Shown piece by piece: positions 24,681 to 38,808 of a stretch of 64,000 nucleotides of DNA; the stretch's first letter is position 1; each line of letters opens with the position of its first letter. This DNA comes from Baylisascaris procyonis. Its lineage: Eukaryota > Nematoda > Chromadorea > Rhabditida > Ascarididae. Below the pieces are notes generated by a model. It ran no database searches and had not been told where the DNA came from. It saw only the letters and a list, made by a program, of their open reading frames with translations. Location: assembly GCA_037389465.1 (NCBI GenBank), contig JAZARR010000153.1, positions 3,023,001 to 3,087,000 on the forward strand, written 5' to 3'. The position numbers and the translations under genes are program-made.

Positions 24681-27349
24681 TATAGAAAACACTTATATAG
24701 AATACAGGATACTGGAAAAAGCTGCAGAAAACAACGGTGACGATAAAATAGAAACAACTGAATAGAGCATCATATTGTCGTATGAATTACAGCCAACAAA
24801 TGTCTTATAGACTCTAAAAACGAGGCGCTAAAGTGCTTTGAGATGTATATGTTCTTTTTTTCAACCAATATCAGAGCAATTAATGCAAGCGCAAATTACA
24901 GATCCTTTGTGCTAAGAGAAAATTTCAAGAAAACGCAACATTGAAAAGGCTTTGACTCATTTATCCGCTAGGCATAAAAAGTAAGATGTTCGAATCCAGC
25001 TGTAATAAGCATCATGGTGGAACTTCCTATCGTCACGACTATGCTCTTCAGTATTGCCATGAAGAGTATGTCTGTCTGTTGCGTTACTTCATGCTTGTCA
25101 AACTACCTACTTGAGCTATTCACGTGATATCTGAGATTAGAACATCAGAAATGAGTGAAAATAAACGAGGAAGCGAATAGAAGCGCTCAACATAGCGCTC
25201 ACACGCAGCAATTCGGTCAATCAAGCAAGCAGAATAAACAAATATTTAGAAACAATGAATTATCCTTTACTTAAAGGCTTTCTTAACAAGGCGGTAGCAA
25301 AAATTTCGTTTTTTACTGCAGGTGAATGCACTCGAACAACAATCTGTCTGTGAAATTTCATATCGCCTTTGACTGTTCACTTCTCATCAGGAATAACTTT
25401 TGCCGACCATCGCCTATATGTGCAACCATGTGCACGGTTATTTGAGTAGGGAACTAGCATTCAACCAGTAGAGATGTTTCCATCACCTATCTTGCTAACG
25501 GAATTTTCATTTTTGATACTTTCTATTCAACCAAAGACTTGATGGCTTGGAGAGAAAATTTGTATATACTTCAAAACCATAATCTAATGTCCGATCATTT
25601 TCGACGATGCCCATTAGTGTTTCATTAAGGTGGTCAAACCAATCAAACCTACGAGGACTGAGGCAGTTTGGAGCATAGATCAGAACATAGAAACCTGCTA
25701 CTGTATGTTTATGCGTATTCACCAAAATTTCGTTTCCTTGGCTCCTTTGATCGGTGATTTGAAACTATCAAATCCAATCATCTAAATAGCGAAGGCATAG
25801 CACGCCTAGGTCATACTCTGAAGAAAATCTCTAGTACAAAAACACACAGGAATTCAACGTCTGCTAAGTAAGCTGATATTAGATTATAGGTGAAGGTATT
25901 CGAACATAATCGAAGTGCGATAGTTCAGTGAACGACGGGCAGGTCGCTTACCGAAGTTGAGGTGATGAGACACAACCACGATAGCACAAAGAGGCCGAGA
26001 GACGGGGCAGCCGACGAGCGGCAACATTAAAGGGTATTTGAGTTGTGTGCGATATTGAGGGCCGCAAAACGAAGTAAAAGTCAAATGAAAGAAAAGTTGC
26101 GAATAATTTACAATAATGGCGCACGTGAAAACGCCCATCATCCCATACAAAACAATAAATGCTAAAAAAAGAAAACGACGCCATCAACCGAAAAGATGTC
26201 AAATGAGGCGCCTTGCTTACATAGACGAATTATGTCAGATTTATGAGCAAATTATAGCGCAAAAGGCTGACGCATAACAGATTCACCTGTCATTATTAGT
26301 GTCGTAAATACGTTAATCCCAATGCTTAAATCAACGATCATCATCTATAAGTGAGACGAAATGAAACGAACAGGTGTATTGATAAATGCGCTACCTCATC
26401 GAGATATCCAGTGATGTGATTACGTCCTCGTACTTCCCTCGGTGGAAACAAGTTAGTCGCCGCAATGGTAGTTCGAATTTTTTATCACCAATTTCTCGTC
26501 GACTCATCGTTATCTTTTTGCCTGGTCTTCTAACTTAAAAAGGCGCAACTCAGCGATAGAATTTTTATTACCACAGCACCATTTTCGTCGTTGATGTGAC
26601 ACACTCTAATCGCTTCCTATAAATTGCATTGATCATGAAATTTCAGTATCACGCAGAACGAAACTATTTTCTGCTCATTTCAACATTTTTCTTTCCTTCG
26701 AGGACTTCAGCAAAAAAAAAAAATTCAAATAGTAGTTATCGCAAAAGACAGATAAGTTGGTTTTTTACTATAAATTTATAGCGATGGCCAAAAATTAATG
26801 CACGTGAATAAAAAGTAGGCAACATGTACAGAGACACAGAGTGACGTCCATAGCTTCCTAGAGGGAGTAGACAAGAACTGCGGACAAATTAGACATATTC
26901 AATGGGTCGATTATGCTGAGCTTTAGCTAAAATAGGCTGTGCCGTTCAAATATATGGTGGACTAAAAACGTTGCTATGGGAATTTAATATTTTCCTCTCA
27001 CATGCTACACTTTGATGCGTTGGATGTGAACTGACCTCATCGATAAAGAATGACAGAGAATGGAAAATGCTTCGATTTTAACCTTTTAACTCTGTCTTAA
27101 CCATTGCTAAAAAGTGATCGATATGTCAAGCTTTTGATTGAAGTAGTCCATAATAAGTTGGATAAGAGGGAATCGTAGAGAAGTTAAAAAATTATGACAC
27201 TTTAATCATTCGAGGCGAATACAGCATTTTCCCGAGGTTAATCGTAAAATTTAGCGACTATATAATTGGAGAATAAAGCATTCAGCAAATTGCTCCTTAT
27301 TCAATATTTAGGACATCAAAATATCAATCTTTTTTCATTCGACTCTTAG
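24681..27349. other. No supported gene
   Basis: Moderately GC-rich patches at 25.9-26.2 and 26.4-26.5 kb are open in several frames with neutral codon statistics. No splice structure stands out. Confidence 0.4.
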
Positions 27350-27698
27350 ACCCGCCTCAGTGCGAATCTCATCATGATCTCGAATGGGAAAATTTGAGGG
27401 CTTCACTGGCTGACAACAGAGATTGCAAGATCGCAAACCTAAACCTCACTAAACGGTCCAAAAAGTCAATTGACACGCCACTTGTAAATTTTTTGCTTTT
27501 TCGTCAAACTCTTTGATAAGTGATAGATGGCAAATATACGGATATGGTAAAAACACGGGATAAATTCTTTGCCAGCGGCAGATTCTTCATCAGGAGAAGG
27601 CACCACCTCAATTAAGTCCGCCGAGTTCAACCATTATTTCTGACCAGTTTATAGCCACTCTAACCAAATACTACCGCTTATCATCACCAAACTGCTAG
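27350..27698 (+). CDS. Two putative in-phase exons, 5' end not found
   Basis: A polypyrimidine-rich acceptor ending cgactcttag opens 27350-27483, an acidic then basic peptide (DLEWENLRASLADNRDCK) up to a gtaaat donor. After a 92-base intron ending tttgccag, 27576-27698 continues in phase 0 (QLSPPSSTIISDQFIATL) to TAG. Purines slightly exceed half at position 1 in the first exon; the second exon is low in GNN codons. No upstream exon was identified, so this may be a chance chain. Confidence 0.25.
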
Positions 27699-29817
27699 GT
27701 TCCCACAGCTCAGCTGTCGATTAAGCGCCTAGGACTCCTATACTCTTGAATGTAAATATTTGTCAACTCAACGTGTGATTAGCGACGCCGAACAACTTTC
27801 GGTTATGTTGACAAACATTTTTGGCAGAGTGATCCAATATACACATCTACAACGACATTAAACTCTAACTTGATCTCAGAAATTTGAAAAGATTCTCCAC
27901 ATTTATAAACTTATGAAATAGAGGTTATTATCAGATAGCGCCTTCAAACATTTCCACGGTCTTTTAAACTATTGGAGCGTCAAGAAGCGCCACTCTATCA
28001 CATAGTTCACATATTGCAAATATTGTGCTTTTGATGGGTTCATACTTTAAACGGAAAAACGCGCCCAGAGGGCCTCATTCAATATGCTTTCGCACCTGCC
28101 GCAGTGTTTTTTTTTTTCAACTTTTTCGGTCGCCTTAAAATTTTCTTACGAAAGATTTGTTTTTCGGCGACCTCCGCATCTAAAATGAATTCGCTGTGAT
28201 CGTTGCAAACGGCCTTTTTTCAAGCACAAGTCATGCATTAACAACCTAGTTAATCAGACATTCCACCGACAACACTATTTCACCTAAAGGCACGTATCTT
28301 GAAAGAAGTGCTACTCATAAGATATCTGGAAAACTTTTGAAAAAACAGCAAAAGTCTTTTTTTGCAAGGCCTATCTTCTTACTTCTTTTTTGGGCTGAAG
28401 GCTTGGTTAGACACACAGCTTCTCGTTCGAATGATATCGTTAGGACTCAGTAAGTATCCGTTCCTTCAAGCGATAAATCGATTATCCGATTCAACAATCG
28501 ATTTTCTTTTGCGCAAGTTGGAATGCACACTGCTATAATCGTACTTTTTCAACGTTAATTTTCTTGCTTATTTGACATTCTTAGTTGATTTTCAATTGAT
28601 CAATAGGATTTTCGTCGGAACTGAAATATTAGCTGCAAAAGATCTTCGTTTGGATGGTATGATAGCTGAAGAAGAAATCATCCGCACTGTATTTATTGAA
28701 GGAACGAAATTAACATAAGAATGGTACAGAGATATGATCATATAGAACCTTACTAGGGCTTCCGATTCTAGAGCCGAAGCGTTCCTTTCAGAATACCTAT
28801 GTTTGGAAAATGCAGCATCCTCTTCCCACTTTCTTTAAATATCTAGAAATTATAGAGCATTAGAGAGTTCCTACTCTTTCAATTATCTTGTCAAAATCAC
28901 ATAAACATTTTAATGCGAGCACACCTGTGAATTTTATTTGCTGGCAACGTTTGTCGCATTAAATATTCAAAAATTGTAGTGGATAAATCTGAAATCGAAG
29001 TATAAAATGCCAATTAAGAGCTGCGCAAGATTTCAGCGTAATAATTAGCGAAAATCGGAGTGAGCTGTAATCAAGAAAAAACCCGACAAATATGATTATC
29101 TAGATTCAATAGATGAATGTGTAAATGTTTTAGATGCTTTGTAAGACAAATGAACGAGGAAAGAAGGATTCAGATTTAGCTCCTTAGATATAGTGGCACA
29201 TACTAGGTTGTCGAAGGTGCTGCTTACTATGCAGTGACCTTCAGAGTTTTCATCGTTATCTGATTGTCAATACTTCATACATTTCAATAACTGAATAGGT
29301 GCCGTTTCGAAAAAACCTGGTTTGAAAGTTTTTGTCAGCAAAACGCTCGAAAAGTGACCAAAATTTTAAAGTTTTCGTGAGATACAACTGAGGCCGAACT
29401 AAACAACGCGTACTGCTTAATTCCAGACTAAGCCATCTGAATAGAAAAGCGCAGCTTTAAAGTAGTTTTGTAAGTAAGAAAAGTTTGCAGTCGAAAGTAG
29501 TAAGTAAAGTTTTCAACGATATGCAAAGTTATTCTTCTCTCTAGGTGGTTTCAATGTGAAGCTCATATGAGCGTAAAACAAGTTCCCAATAAGATAATAT
29601 ACTCTTTAAGCATGCATAGCTTTCAAGAACGATCGTTGCAGTTGAATTACGTACAGTAAAACTGAGGAAATATCGTTGAAAAAAGAAATAAAGCTCTTTC
29701 AATATATGCTACTCGTGAAAATAGGTGTTCTTGGTAAAAGGACCAAGTGAGTGAAGTGACAGTTGTTATTCTCGTAGATTACTAAGTGTGGACAAGATTC
29801 ATGCCTACTACTATATA

Positions 29818-29881
29818 GTTGTTTCTGTGAAATGCGTCATTTCCTGTTGACCGAGGAAATGGCGCAATTCGAAATAACAGC
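29818..29881. ncRNA. MicroRNA-precursor-like hairpin
   Basis: Bases 29818-29845 pair with 29854-29881 in a 28-position stem with four mismatches and three G-U pairs, closed by the 8-base loop gttgaccg. The lower 13 pairs next to the loop are continuous. Length and shape fit a nematode pre-miRNA of about 64 nt. The 3' arm would begin near aatggcgcaattcg. No known microRNA seed was recognised, and the strand cannot be fixed from sequence alone. Confidence 0.3.
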
Positions 29882-30240
29882 AATAATTGCGTTCTTTCCC
29901 GCCGTCTAGTTGTTCTCTCCTCGAATGATACAAAAATTTGTTTTCAAATACAAGGAAATGAAACATATTTAAGAGCAAAAATAAAGCCTTAAAGCACTTA
30001 CTACACGTTAAGAACTACATCTTTCAGAAAGCACACCAGTTTCCAAGTACGGAAATGTTCAGATCGAAAGTGCAAGCAAACCTCTTTTCATCGACCCCGC
30101 AGTGCCGAGCACCAAGCCGCCTATTCATTCTATGATACTATCCGGTTGTCATCCCACATCACTATAAGCTGCACCAGAGCAGTGAGCGGAATTTTAGGAT
30201 TGCGATAATCGCTAGAGGGAGTTCGTATATCATTCGTAAA

Positions 30241-30565
30241 GATGTCACTGCGCTGTAAAGTGGCAATCCGTCAAGAAGCATAGCATTATAGTAAATACGT
30301 TCGTCATTGGGATTCCCATTTTGCGAGGTTGTCGAGCAACATCATCCTCCTATTCAACACGATGGCGACAGACATATCATGTGCACGCTTATTTGTCTTT
30401 AGGGTTTGTCGTGATGAATAGCATCCGACATCATCGTCATGTCGCAAACAATGCTCGTTGGCTTATGTGATGTCCGCTTGCATAAAGCTAAGCATTAGCC
30501 GAAGCAAACCCACGTGAAACGAAGTGTCATAGCGGTGTGAAACGGCAATCCGTCAAATGCTGCAT
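30241..30565 (+). repeat. Diverged direct repeat pair
   Basis: A roughly 40-base segment containing ggcaatccgtcaa at 30241-30281 recurs, with changes, at 30523-30565. It looks like an old local duplication. Confidence 0.45.
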
Positions 30566-30584
30566 GCATGTATTTCAATAGTAA

Positions 30585-30650
30585 GTGTGATGTGTGTGTG
30601 TGTATATGTGTGTGCGTATGCGTGCATGTGTGTATGTGTGTATGTGTGTT
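30585..30650. repeat. (TG)n microsatellite
   Basis: Imperfect TG repeat with TA and CG variants, about 65 bases. Confidence 0.9.
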
Positions 30651-33600
30651 AAATCGTAGAGGCTTTCATTCCAAAGCGCACTGTGTGCCGATGTGTCAAT
30701 AGCATATATCATTTTGATATATTAGCAATATATATATATCAAATGATATTGTCGCCCATTCAACATTCTAAAACGAGTACGCATTGCAGCCGTTACCAAT
30801 CGCTCACAAAGTAAAACCTCAAAAACGCCCGTTTGCCTCTCTTTCACTGTCTCTTATATGCCTTCCGACATCACTTACCAAAGCATAAGAAAACTCGCAT
30901 ATTTTTCGTCTCTCATTTACAATATCGATCACTTATTCGTTCTTGTATGCTAATTGGATATCATAAGGTGAGATTATGCGAGCAGTCAAATAAACTCATG
31001 AGAAATTTGTGCAGCGAAAAAAAAAAAAGAAATCAAGGAACGTTTAACATATGCTAAGGAATTGAAAACAACAAGCATTTTTGCTATTTCTTTCATTAAC
31101 CAACTCGTTTAATAAATTGGCAACAAATATTGAAACATATTCAACAAAAGAATCAAATTATAATCCAGCAAATGATTGAGTAAGAAGTTTCTTTTCGGCA
31201 CTTTTACACGTCAAATAGTTGTAAAATATTTTTAATGCAAAAATATTTAGGCGTCCGAAATGGAAGAGAGACTTGAGAAAATATTAATTTTCTGAGCTAT
31301 TTTAATGACACGCTCAGTTATCATTGCTACTTACTTTCGAACGATTTCAGTGAACGATGCTGCAATTTAGTATTATCAACTATTATTTGAAAATTATCAC
31401 AGCGAATAATTTTTGACAATTCGCTTTTGTCCTCTATGTTGCTATAGTAATATTCAACGAAAAAGCACTATGAGATGATTTTGATGAGAAGAAATGGCAT
31501 TAAGCTCATTTAATCATGACCGAAATTAGAGACGAGAATTATTTTTTGAACTCGGCTTCTACGTCGATTTTTGGCGAGACGAATGCAACCATAAGCGCTT
31601 AATTCTCACTTGAAATTTATGCGCCAATTTGGGCTAAACTACAAAGATGACCGACTATGCCATCAGAAAATCAAAAATTCATGTTTTCAACCTCTCTCTA
31701 ATCAGCAATCCTTTAGAAGTCATCAGATTAACTACAAGGTTAGTATAAAGTTTTTAGCTATGTAAGTCAAATACTGCAGCTCTGAAAAATGGTACTTTAG
31801 AATAGAACCCTCTAGACAGAGATAGACAAACAAATACGGACGCACTGATAAAATGCGACGATTATGTGTTCCGCTAATGCAAATATGTAAAGGCGTGCAG
31901 AAATTGTAAGCGAAAAGTTTTTTGATGAAAACACATAAAGAAATTGCATATTACAATGAAAATGCGAATAATTTACATAGCTAAAGAATGTTCAACATAT
32001 CACGGGTTAGTTAATAACTATTGGATAAAGACGATATCTCTTCAGCAAATCACTCTTTGAACGGAATTCAAAAAAAAGTGAAAATAAACGAAATTTTCAC
32101 AGACAGTGAGAGTCTTTGCATCATTTGTTGAGACTGTGCACGTTGTGCATCATCATGTAACCTGTTTATTCGTCACAGTGCGAATCGACAATAGATGATT
32201 CAGGTACGCTAGACAGCGATTAAGCCGGAAATTCGATGGATCCAAGAGTAGTTAGAAATAAAATGAGTATATATAGATTCCGCTAGTATAATTTTTGCAG
32301 TGATAACTTTTTTGTGGTACTTAGAAATAAATGATAAAGCAAAAGATAAAAAAAATATTAGGTTTCATTAGTATGATTTTTGTACTGCAATATATACCTT
32401 TTTTTTACGATAATACCAATTAAATAACTATCGGTAAAGCACTTAATGAATAAAAAGTGAAGCTTTGATTCCACTAAGCATGGATATAGTGGATGACACT
32501 GAGCGTAGCTTATGATGTTGCAGTAAAAACATTTTGTTTTTGCATAAATCCATCACAGTGGCAGTGGGAAATACTTCTTGTCTAGCATGAAATCTCATTA
32601 ATGCCCATAAAACAGTTTCTTGGAAGAAATTCCTTTTAGTATTGGCAGAACCATTTTTCGTCAAGAATTTTCTTTTTCACAGCCAGAAAACTTCATACAA
32701 GTAACAATTTTTTCGTAGTTGCCGAACCTGATATCATCCGAGTATGTCGCCCATAATCAAGGTAACTGACGTATCATTTTACCGTAATCTTTTTCCATCC
32801 TTCTTCCACTCAGTTTTTTTCGGGCACAAATGTCAGAGGCAATGCCACGGTGTAGGTGATTTCAGCTTAAAAAAATCCGTTTCAGATGAGGGAGGGGAAA
32901 GCGGAGAGAAGGAGAAGGAAAGTACGAAGGTAAAACGTTAATGCCTGCAATTGAAAAATATCGCAAGAGTAAGCGACATCAACAAAAATAATGTAACAAA
33001 TAAAGCACATACATTTTTAAAGTATCGTTTTCAAGATGAATAAACACAACATCGAACGACCTCCAAAAACAAAGGAGGGGAACACGCTGAAAGAAATATG
33101 GAGGCTGTTTTGCCTATGGTAAGCATTACCGCAGTACAAGAGAAAAAATGAGATATTCGTGAGAAAAAAGTTTTATGCAAATAAAAAAAAGAATTCAACA
33201 AATCCTTAAAGCCGTTTATCAACAAAAAAAGGATTACTCGCCATCAAATCGCTTTTGCGAACAAAATGGAGAGCTCTGAAGAAATATATGCAAATTTAGA
33301 ACATGAGAAAATGAAGAAATATATGCAAATCTAGGCTATCAGGAAAGATTTCATAGTTTTTTTTTCTAATACCGATGCAGTTGCTTACCTGCTGAAAGTG
33401 ATAGGACACCTCGGGAAATGAGATGAAACAAAGAAAATGTACTCATATGTGACGTAATTTGTCTGCGAACAAGAACTCAACATACAGGTGGTTGAATTGT
33501 GCGCTTGCTATGTAATGGGCAAAACATTACCCAAAGATGAAAGTATGAAATGAAAGTCTCTCTAACAGTAATGTTACACAAAATTTGACCCCATAAGCAC

Positions 33601-35036
33601 AATGGTTATCTAAAGGTGACATTGCATATGCAGCAGTTCAAAGACCATTTGGGTGCGTTCGAGTAGCATTTATCTTAGTTCTTTGAATATAAAGATGTGA
33701 GACAATACGCTCATTTAAACAATAACTGGTTCTTCAATAGGTAGACTGTAAAATAAACCTGGTATAGCCGGTATGATTGTACTTTTTTACAGTTTAACGG
33801 AAGAATAGCGATGGTGAGTGGTCAAGAATTCAATGGTCGATTAGCGTAACTCTAAGTGCTGGCCAACATGAGTTTTACTGGTCAGAAATGAACAAAAATG
33901 CAGCATTTCTATTAGTTGCATTCGATAGTCCGCCCTTCTCTCTAGAGACATTTCGATAAATTCGCCTCTGAGCGATTACAAATGTGCAGCAATTTCGGCG
34001 AAGAGCTTAAGATTGGTGGGGTGAGTCGTGTTGAATTGCCGTTGACGTGTATTGTGCAGTCATGCAGAAATCGTTGTGTTGATGTCACAACGATGATTTT
34101 CGACGCACTTCTTATACTGTGAGGTGCACATTAAAAATTTATTTGACATGCTCCATTATGCGCATACAATGCTTCTCAAAATGTACAAGCGCATCTCTTC
34201 TTAGTCATTTTGGTGAGTTTTTATAATTTAATCTTGCCCCCAGCAGGATTGAAAGGATGTGCGATGAGCATTTTAAAGAGGCAGGTGATTTTCTTCCCCA
34301 TCACATATCCATGGAGAAGCAGTAGGTTGGCTCCTATTGAAGTTATCCTGTTGAAGGCGAAATGGCAAGTTTTGCTTCGACTGCTGAATTTTGACATATG
34401 TTTTAGGTATGCTCTGAAAGAAGCACTGTCACAAATATTTTAATCTGCAGAACAAGGGAACAACAATCGATTACGAAACTTCAGGCGCCGCTCACTGATA
34501 CCTGCTAATGGCTTGCCAATAGAATTTTCGTTTGGAAGAGGGAGGGGGGAGGGGGTTAGGAGGAAGTTGAAGAGACATCTCGGAGATAAGGGAGGAAAGA
34601 GTAGCCGATAAAACATAGGAAACACCTGATTCGAAGCAAAAAAAATGTTGCGATCCATTGTCTTTCTTCGCCCCTTAGGTCAGCTTCACTTAATTTCAGG
34701 CAAAAGACCCTCTCCCTCCACAAGATTTTCTAAGTGGTTCTATTTCGCGAAATGGGTCCAGAAATGAGGCTAAATATTGCAATGGGCAGCACTTTTGGTT
34801 TCAGCTATTTTGAAAGAGGTAATAACAATCTCGAAGACTTGACTACAATACCAGACGAACGCGATGGAATATTTAGCTAAGCGCAAAGTTTGATAAACTT
34901 ATGCGCCTAATGGACGTTTGATTTCGGCATGAATAAATGAAGCTTCTAATTTGATCATCAATGCTACTAAATTAGCGTTTTCGATTAGTGTGCCATCGTT
35001 TGAAAAGCGATCAGCATTCACGTTTGGCCCATTTTT
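30651..35036. other. No well-supported gene
   Basis: An ATG at 32744 opens 65 codons 25 bases behind a ttttcgtag acceptor, but its end is Glu/Lys-rich low complexity. The rest is AT-rich with purine runs near 34.5 kb. Confidence 0.4.
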
Positions 35037-35044
35037 AGTTTAAC

Positions 35045-35452
35045 ATGGACGTAGTCGATCTACTGCCCATAAGCGATGCGATGACGAGTTGTGCATCAAT
35101 TGCGCATCGTCTAGTTAGGTTCGGCAAGGTGAGTGAATGGTGGGTATAAGACCGGATGAGCGATAGGTAGTCGAGTTGCCGAAATGAACCAACTGAAAAG
35201 TTGTTTGGCTGTGTTGATGATTGACAGATTCGTTCGGACATATATTCACTGAACTATGAACAGGAGCGTATTCAGATCGCCGTATGTCGAGAAGTTGTCG
35301 CCTCATGTCGCCGTTGTATGCCAATCAAATGCGCAGCCAAGCAACCTCTTGCAACCCGAGATTGTGAGGATGACGACGCTGTTGTCACTTTATTATCGCA
35401 TACCCAACGAATCGCTACTGTATTCACGACACTTGTTTTGATTGCCATCTAG
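35045..35452 (+). CDS. Two-exon gene for a 102-residue cysteine-containing protein
   Basis: A catttttag acceptor is followed six bases later by ATG (35045). Exon 35045-35128 is 28 codons ending AAG before a perfect gtgagt donor. After a 99-base intron ending in attgacag, exon 35228-35452 continues in phase 0 for 74 codons to TAG. G at codon position 1 is about 33 percent against 15 percent at the other positions, as expected for coding DNA. The middle is rich in Cys and basic residues (VCREVVASCRRCMPIKC), followed by an acidic DCEDDD and a hydrophobic end (IATVFTTLVLIAI). There is no signal peptide. The family is not recognised; the short hydrophobic end could be a tail anchor. Confidence 0.5.
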
Positions 35453-37444
35453 TTATCATCCATATGAAAATTACGCTTTTTCCATGCTTTCCATAAGAGA
35501 AAGTTTTAGAACACTTTTCGATGAAGCGCATTACCGTACCTTGTTGAAATTTCTCCTCCATATATAATCTGGGCGTAATTTGTATAAATCTAGGTTACTG
35601 TAATATAAAAAGCTGTATCAATAACGAAATCTATTGTAAATAGATTTAAAAAAAACAAAAACTTTTGACTAGTTGATAGGGAAGACCGCCCATAACACCG
35701 TTCTTGAGAAAACCTCCATCTGGAAAATAGCGCTTAGTGACTATGAAGTCGAAAGGATTATTTCATAGTCGCTATTCATACATGCAAAATGATAAGCAAA
35801 AACAACGCCAATTAATGGTTGATGTTATGGAAATCGCAAATTAAATTGGCACATTCACAGAGCTAAATTATGCACATGAAGAAGTTAGGGGTTGCCTATA
35901 TTTTATAGTTCTGTTGTTGAAATGTTTATATGAGGGATAAATATGAAAGCAAATGGTATCTATTTTCGAGTTAAATGGTATTTACTTTTTGTTGAATCCC
36001 AAATTAGTCGCTGATTGTTTGCAGGTGTGCATATGGAGTGATTTGTTATGAACTTTGTGATATGATAAGAATTTTTGTATTATATTTTCCCATAGGTAGC
36101 TCGTTCATGTTAGTGCATTTGCGCCAACAATCGCGAATATCAAAAAATACGACCGGGAATTTTTCACAATTCAAGACTGTGTCTTTGCTCTATGATTTAT
36201 TGGCTCAATATTGCAACAACATATAGAGCTGGTTTGTGAAGAAAACTAGTTGAATACTCGATCCCTAATGAACTCTCCGCATTCATAATACTCTAATAGG
36301 TGATATAGAAGCAAATAAAAAATTCCATGAATAACCACTTTGTTCTTAAAAAAAAAAAAAGAATATCTACTAATTGCTTTAAGAGCTTACGGATCTCAGG
36401 ATTGCTAAGTAGGATTTACATAGCCAATAATAAAACTTATTTGAATATATTAAACCAAAATTTTGCGCATTTAGCAATGAGAAAACAAATCAATTGTTCT
36501 ATGCGTACAATTATTTGTATACCGTTTTCAACAAATTACCCTCAATGTTCTTACTGTTGTTGCGTAAATATCTCTTTCATATTCGCCTTTGAGCTGAATG
36601 AATAGCCCTCGAACATTATATATATATGCCTACATCAAAACATACCGCCTAATTGAACTAGGATATTTCGCTTTTAACATACTATTTATTCACACAATTC
36701 CCCCCTCTCTCTCTCTTCCTCAATTTGTTTCTCTCATTATGTTTTCATCGAGAAAACCCTCACTCATCTACAGTATACCACTGATAATGGATGAAACTAT
36801 ACGACGGAACGCTGTAAGGTAAATGCTCACATACGTTTTTGCTTTGTTGCTTGGAAACGGTAATGTCTATAGGGCAGATTTCTCGAATGTTGACCATATT
36901 CAAGCTATAGATGACGTCATTAATGTTGACCATATTCACCTTAAATTGCGAAAAATTTTTGAAATCAATTTCTGCATATTTCGAAAGGTATTAGCGTAGA
37001 AAATGAAGTAAATTCCTCTTCATTCAGCATCATTAAATTGAAGATTGTGCAGAACGACTCACATATTATGGAAAACTAGCGGCGACAAAAGATAGAGAAC
37101 GTTGAATAGACCATTTAGTGATGAACATCATAAACAAAAACAATTACCAGAATTGTATATTATGAAAACCTTTTCAATCCGATTCTTCAGTAAATGCGAT
37201 TGCAGATTCCAAAAACAAGGTGCAGAAAATACTACCATTGTAGGCAGAAATCAGCGCTGGGGTTGAATAGGCGAGGAAGAGGTTTGGGAGGGGGAAGGTG
37301 GGACGAGCAGAGAGAAAAGGAAGCGAAGAAAGGAAATGAGACATACATGCATTGCTGCTAATTTTTACACGAGCGATAATATTTGAAATTTCGAAATATA
37401 CGCATTGTGAACGGTTTATATATCGGTTAAAAAAACAGGTTAAA
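35453..37444. other. No supported gene
   Basis: A ttttcccatag acceptor at 36094-36095 lies 12 bases before an ATG opening about 41 codons, too little for a call. Nothing else was recognised. Confidence 0.4.
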
Positions 37445-37713
37445 TCATTTCTCATGAATGCCCACATTATGCAAATAATTCAACGATTGCAACCTATTAT
37501 ATTTGCAGTGGAAACGTAATAAATATGCATAAGCACAACGAGACAGGTGAGGAAATGATTCCCATCGAAGGATTAAACGCTCTCGGGGGGTACACTTGTG
37601 GCTGCTTCGATGCTCATGGGTCACACTCAGGCGGCAATTAGCGTCAATATGAGCGTCAAAATTGTCGCTAAGCCTATCGATGACCGTAGTTTTACGAGCG
37701 TTTATTTCATCTT
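37445..37713 (-). CDS. Putative terminal exon
   Basis: A gtattctttag acceptor opens 89 codons to TGA. The first 30 codons have G first in about 37 percent (VIDRLSDNFDAHIDANCRLS), and the rest is Cys/His/Arg-rich without bias. There is no methionine in the frame, so an upstream exon would be required and none was found. The frame is open 16 codons further upstream as well. Confidence 0.25.
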
Positions 37714-38808
37714 CTAAAGAATACTTGCAGATGGCGTTTTCGATTCGACGATTCGCCAATCATATGAATTGTGCCAATAAAATTGCGTAGCATTTTATAT
37801 ATATTTATAACCAATTAGATATGTAGATACGCTTGCAAGCAACAAAGAACAAACTTTATCAATGTAGAAGAATATCGCATTTCTGCTAAGAATAGTCCGT
37901 TAGCCGTTGCGCTGTGTAAGCGGAAAAACTTTACAAAAGGAAAAAAGAAAATTTTGTTGTCAGAAATGAATGAAAATGCTTTTTGCGCTTTCTGAGCTGA
38001 GCAAAAAAACGATTCCTAAAATAGTCTCAAGCTGTAAGTTGTAAGGTTTACTCCCAAATGACACCCAGTATGGAAAAGGAGATGGAAAAAGAGGTAAAGC
38101 TAACATTTCATTCGCTACTTAATGTATTTCAGGCCCATTTCGAAAAGGAAAATCTTCACTTTAGAGCACTTGATGCTTCTTCAGTTCTACATTATTTAAT
38201 TCTCCGTTGGGGCATCGTGCTTATAGAAATTTTCGCGTTTGCGAAAACAAGTAGCATATATATATCTCCGGCTTAAAAAAAGAGCTGAAAGCGCTATCAA
38301 CATTTCGATTATTTCAGGTCGAATAATTTAAGGACGACAAAAAGCTGAGCTGTTTAGTTTTATCGGCTTCCTACGCCGTTCGGTAACTTCCTCTCACCAA
38401 TATGCGTTCTCGGTTACATTTAGGTCTGCGATTTCTGAGCAAGAATCTCTTCAAGTAATCATAGCTATGAACTAATCGATCTAGAAATAATTGAACCTAT
38501 TGTGGAGATATTTCGGCATAAGTTTGAGTGAATTAATATACTTTTAGTCTCAAAACTCGAAAAAAAAATTTTCAAAATCGTTGGGAAAATCCTCTGAAAC
38601 TAACAACGTAATGCACTTTTCAGTTCATTCATCTATAAGGATAGAGTAACACCGTGCATATGTTGAAGTGAAAAGAAAACGCTTTACTTACAATATGCAC
38701 TGAATTTCCAATATTGTTTGTATAAAATACTAAAGCTTCATGGTTGTTTAGTAAAGCCAGTAAAATATAAATAAGATGAAGTGAAATAATCAACCTTTAT
38801 ATATTTAT

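Noticed and set aside
24960..25010. gttcgaatcc motif resembling a tRNA B box
   Set aside because: No A box and no clover-leaf pairing occur at the proper distance upstream.
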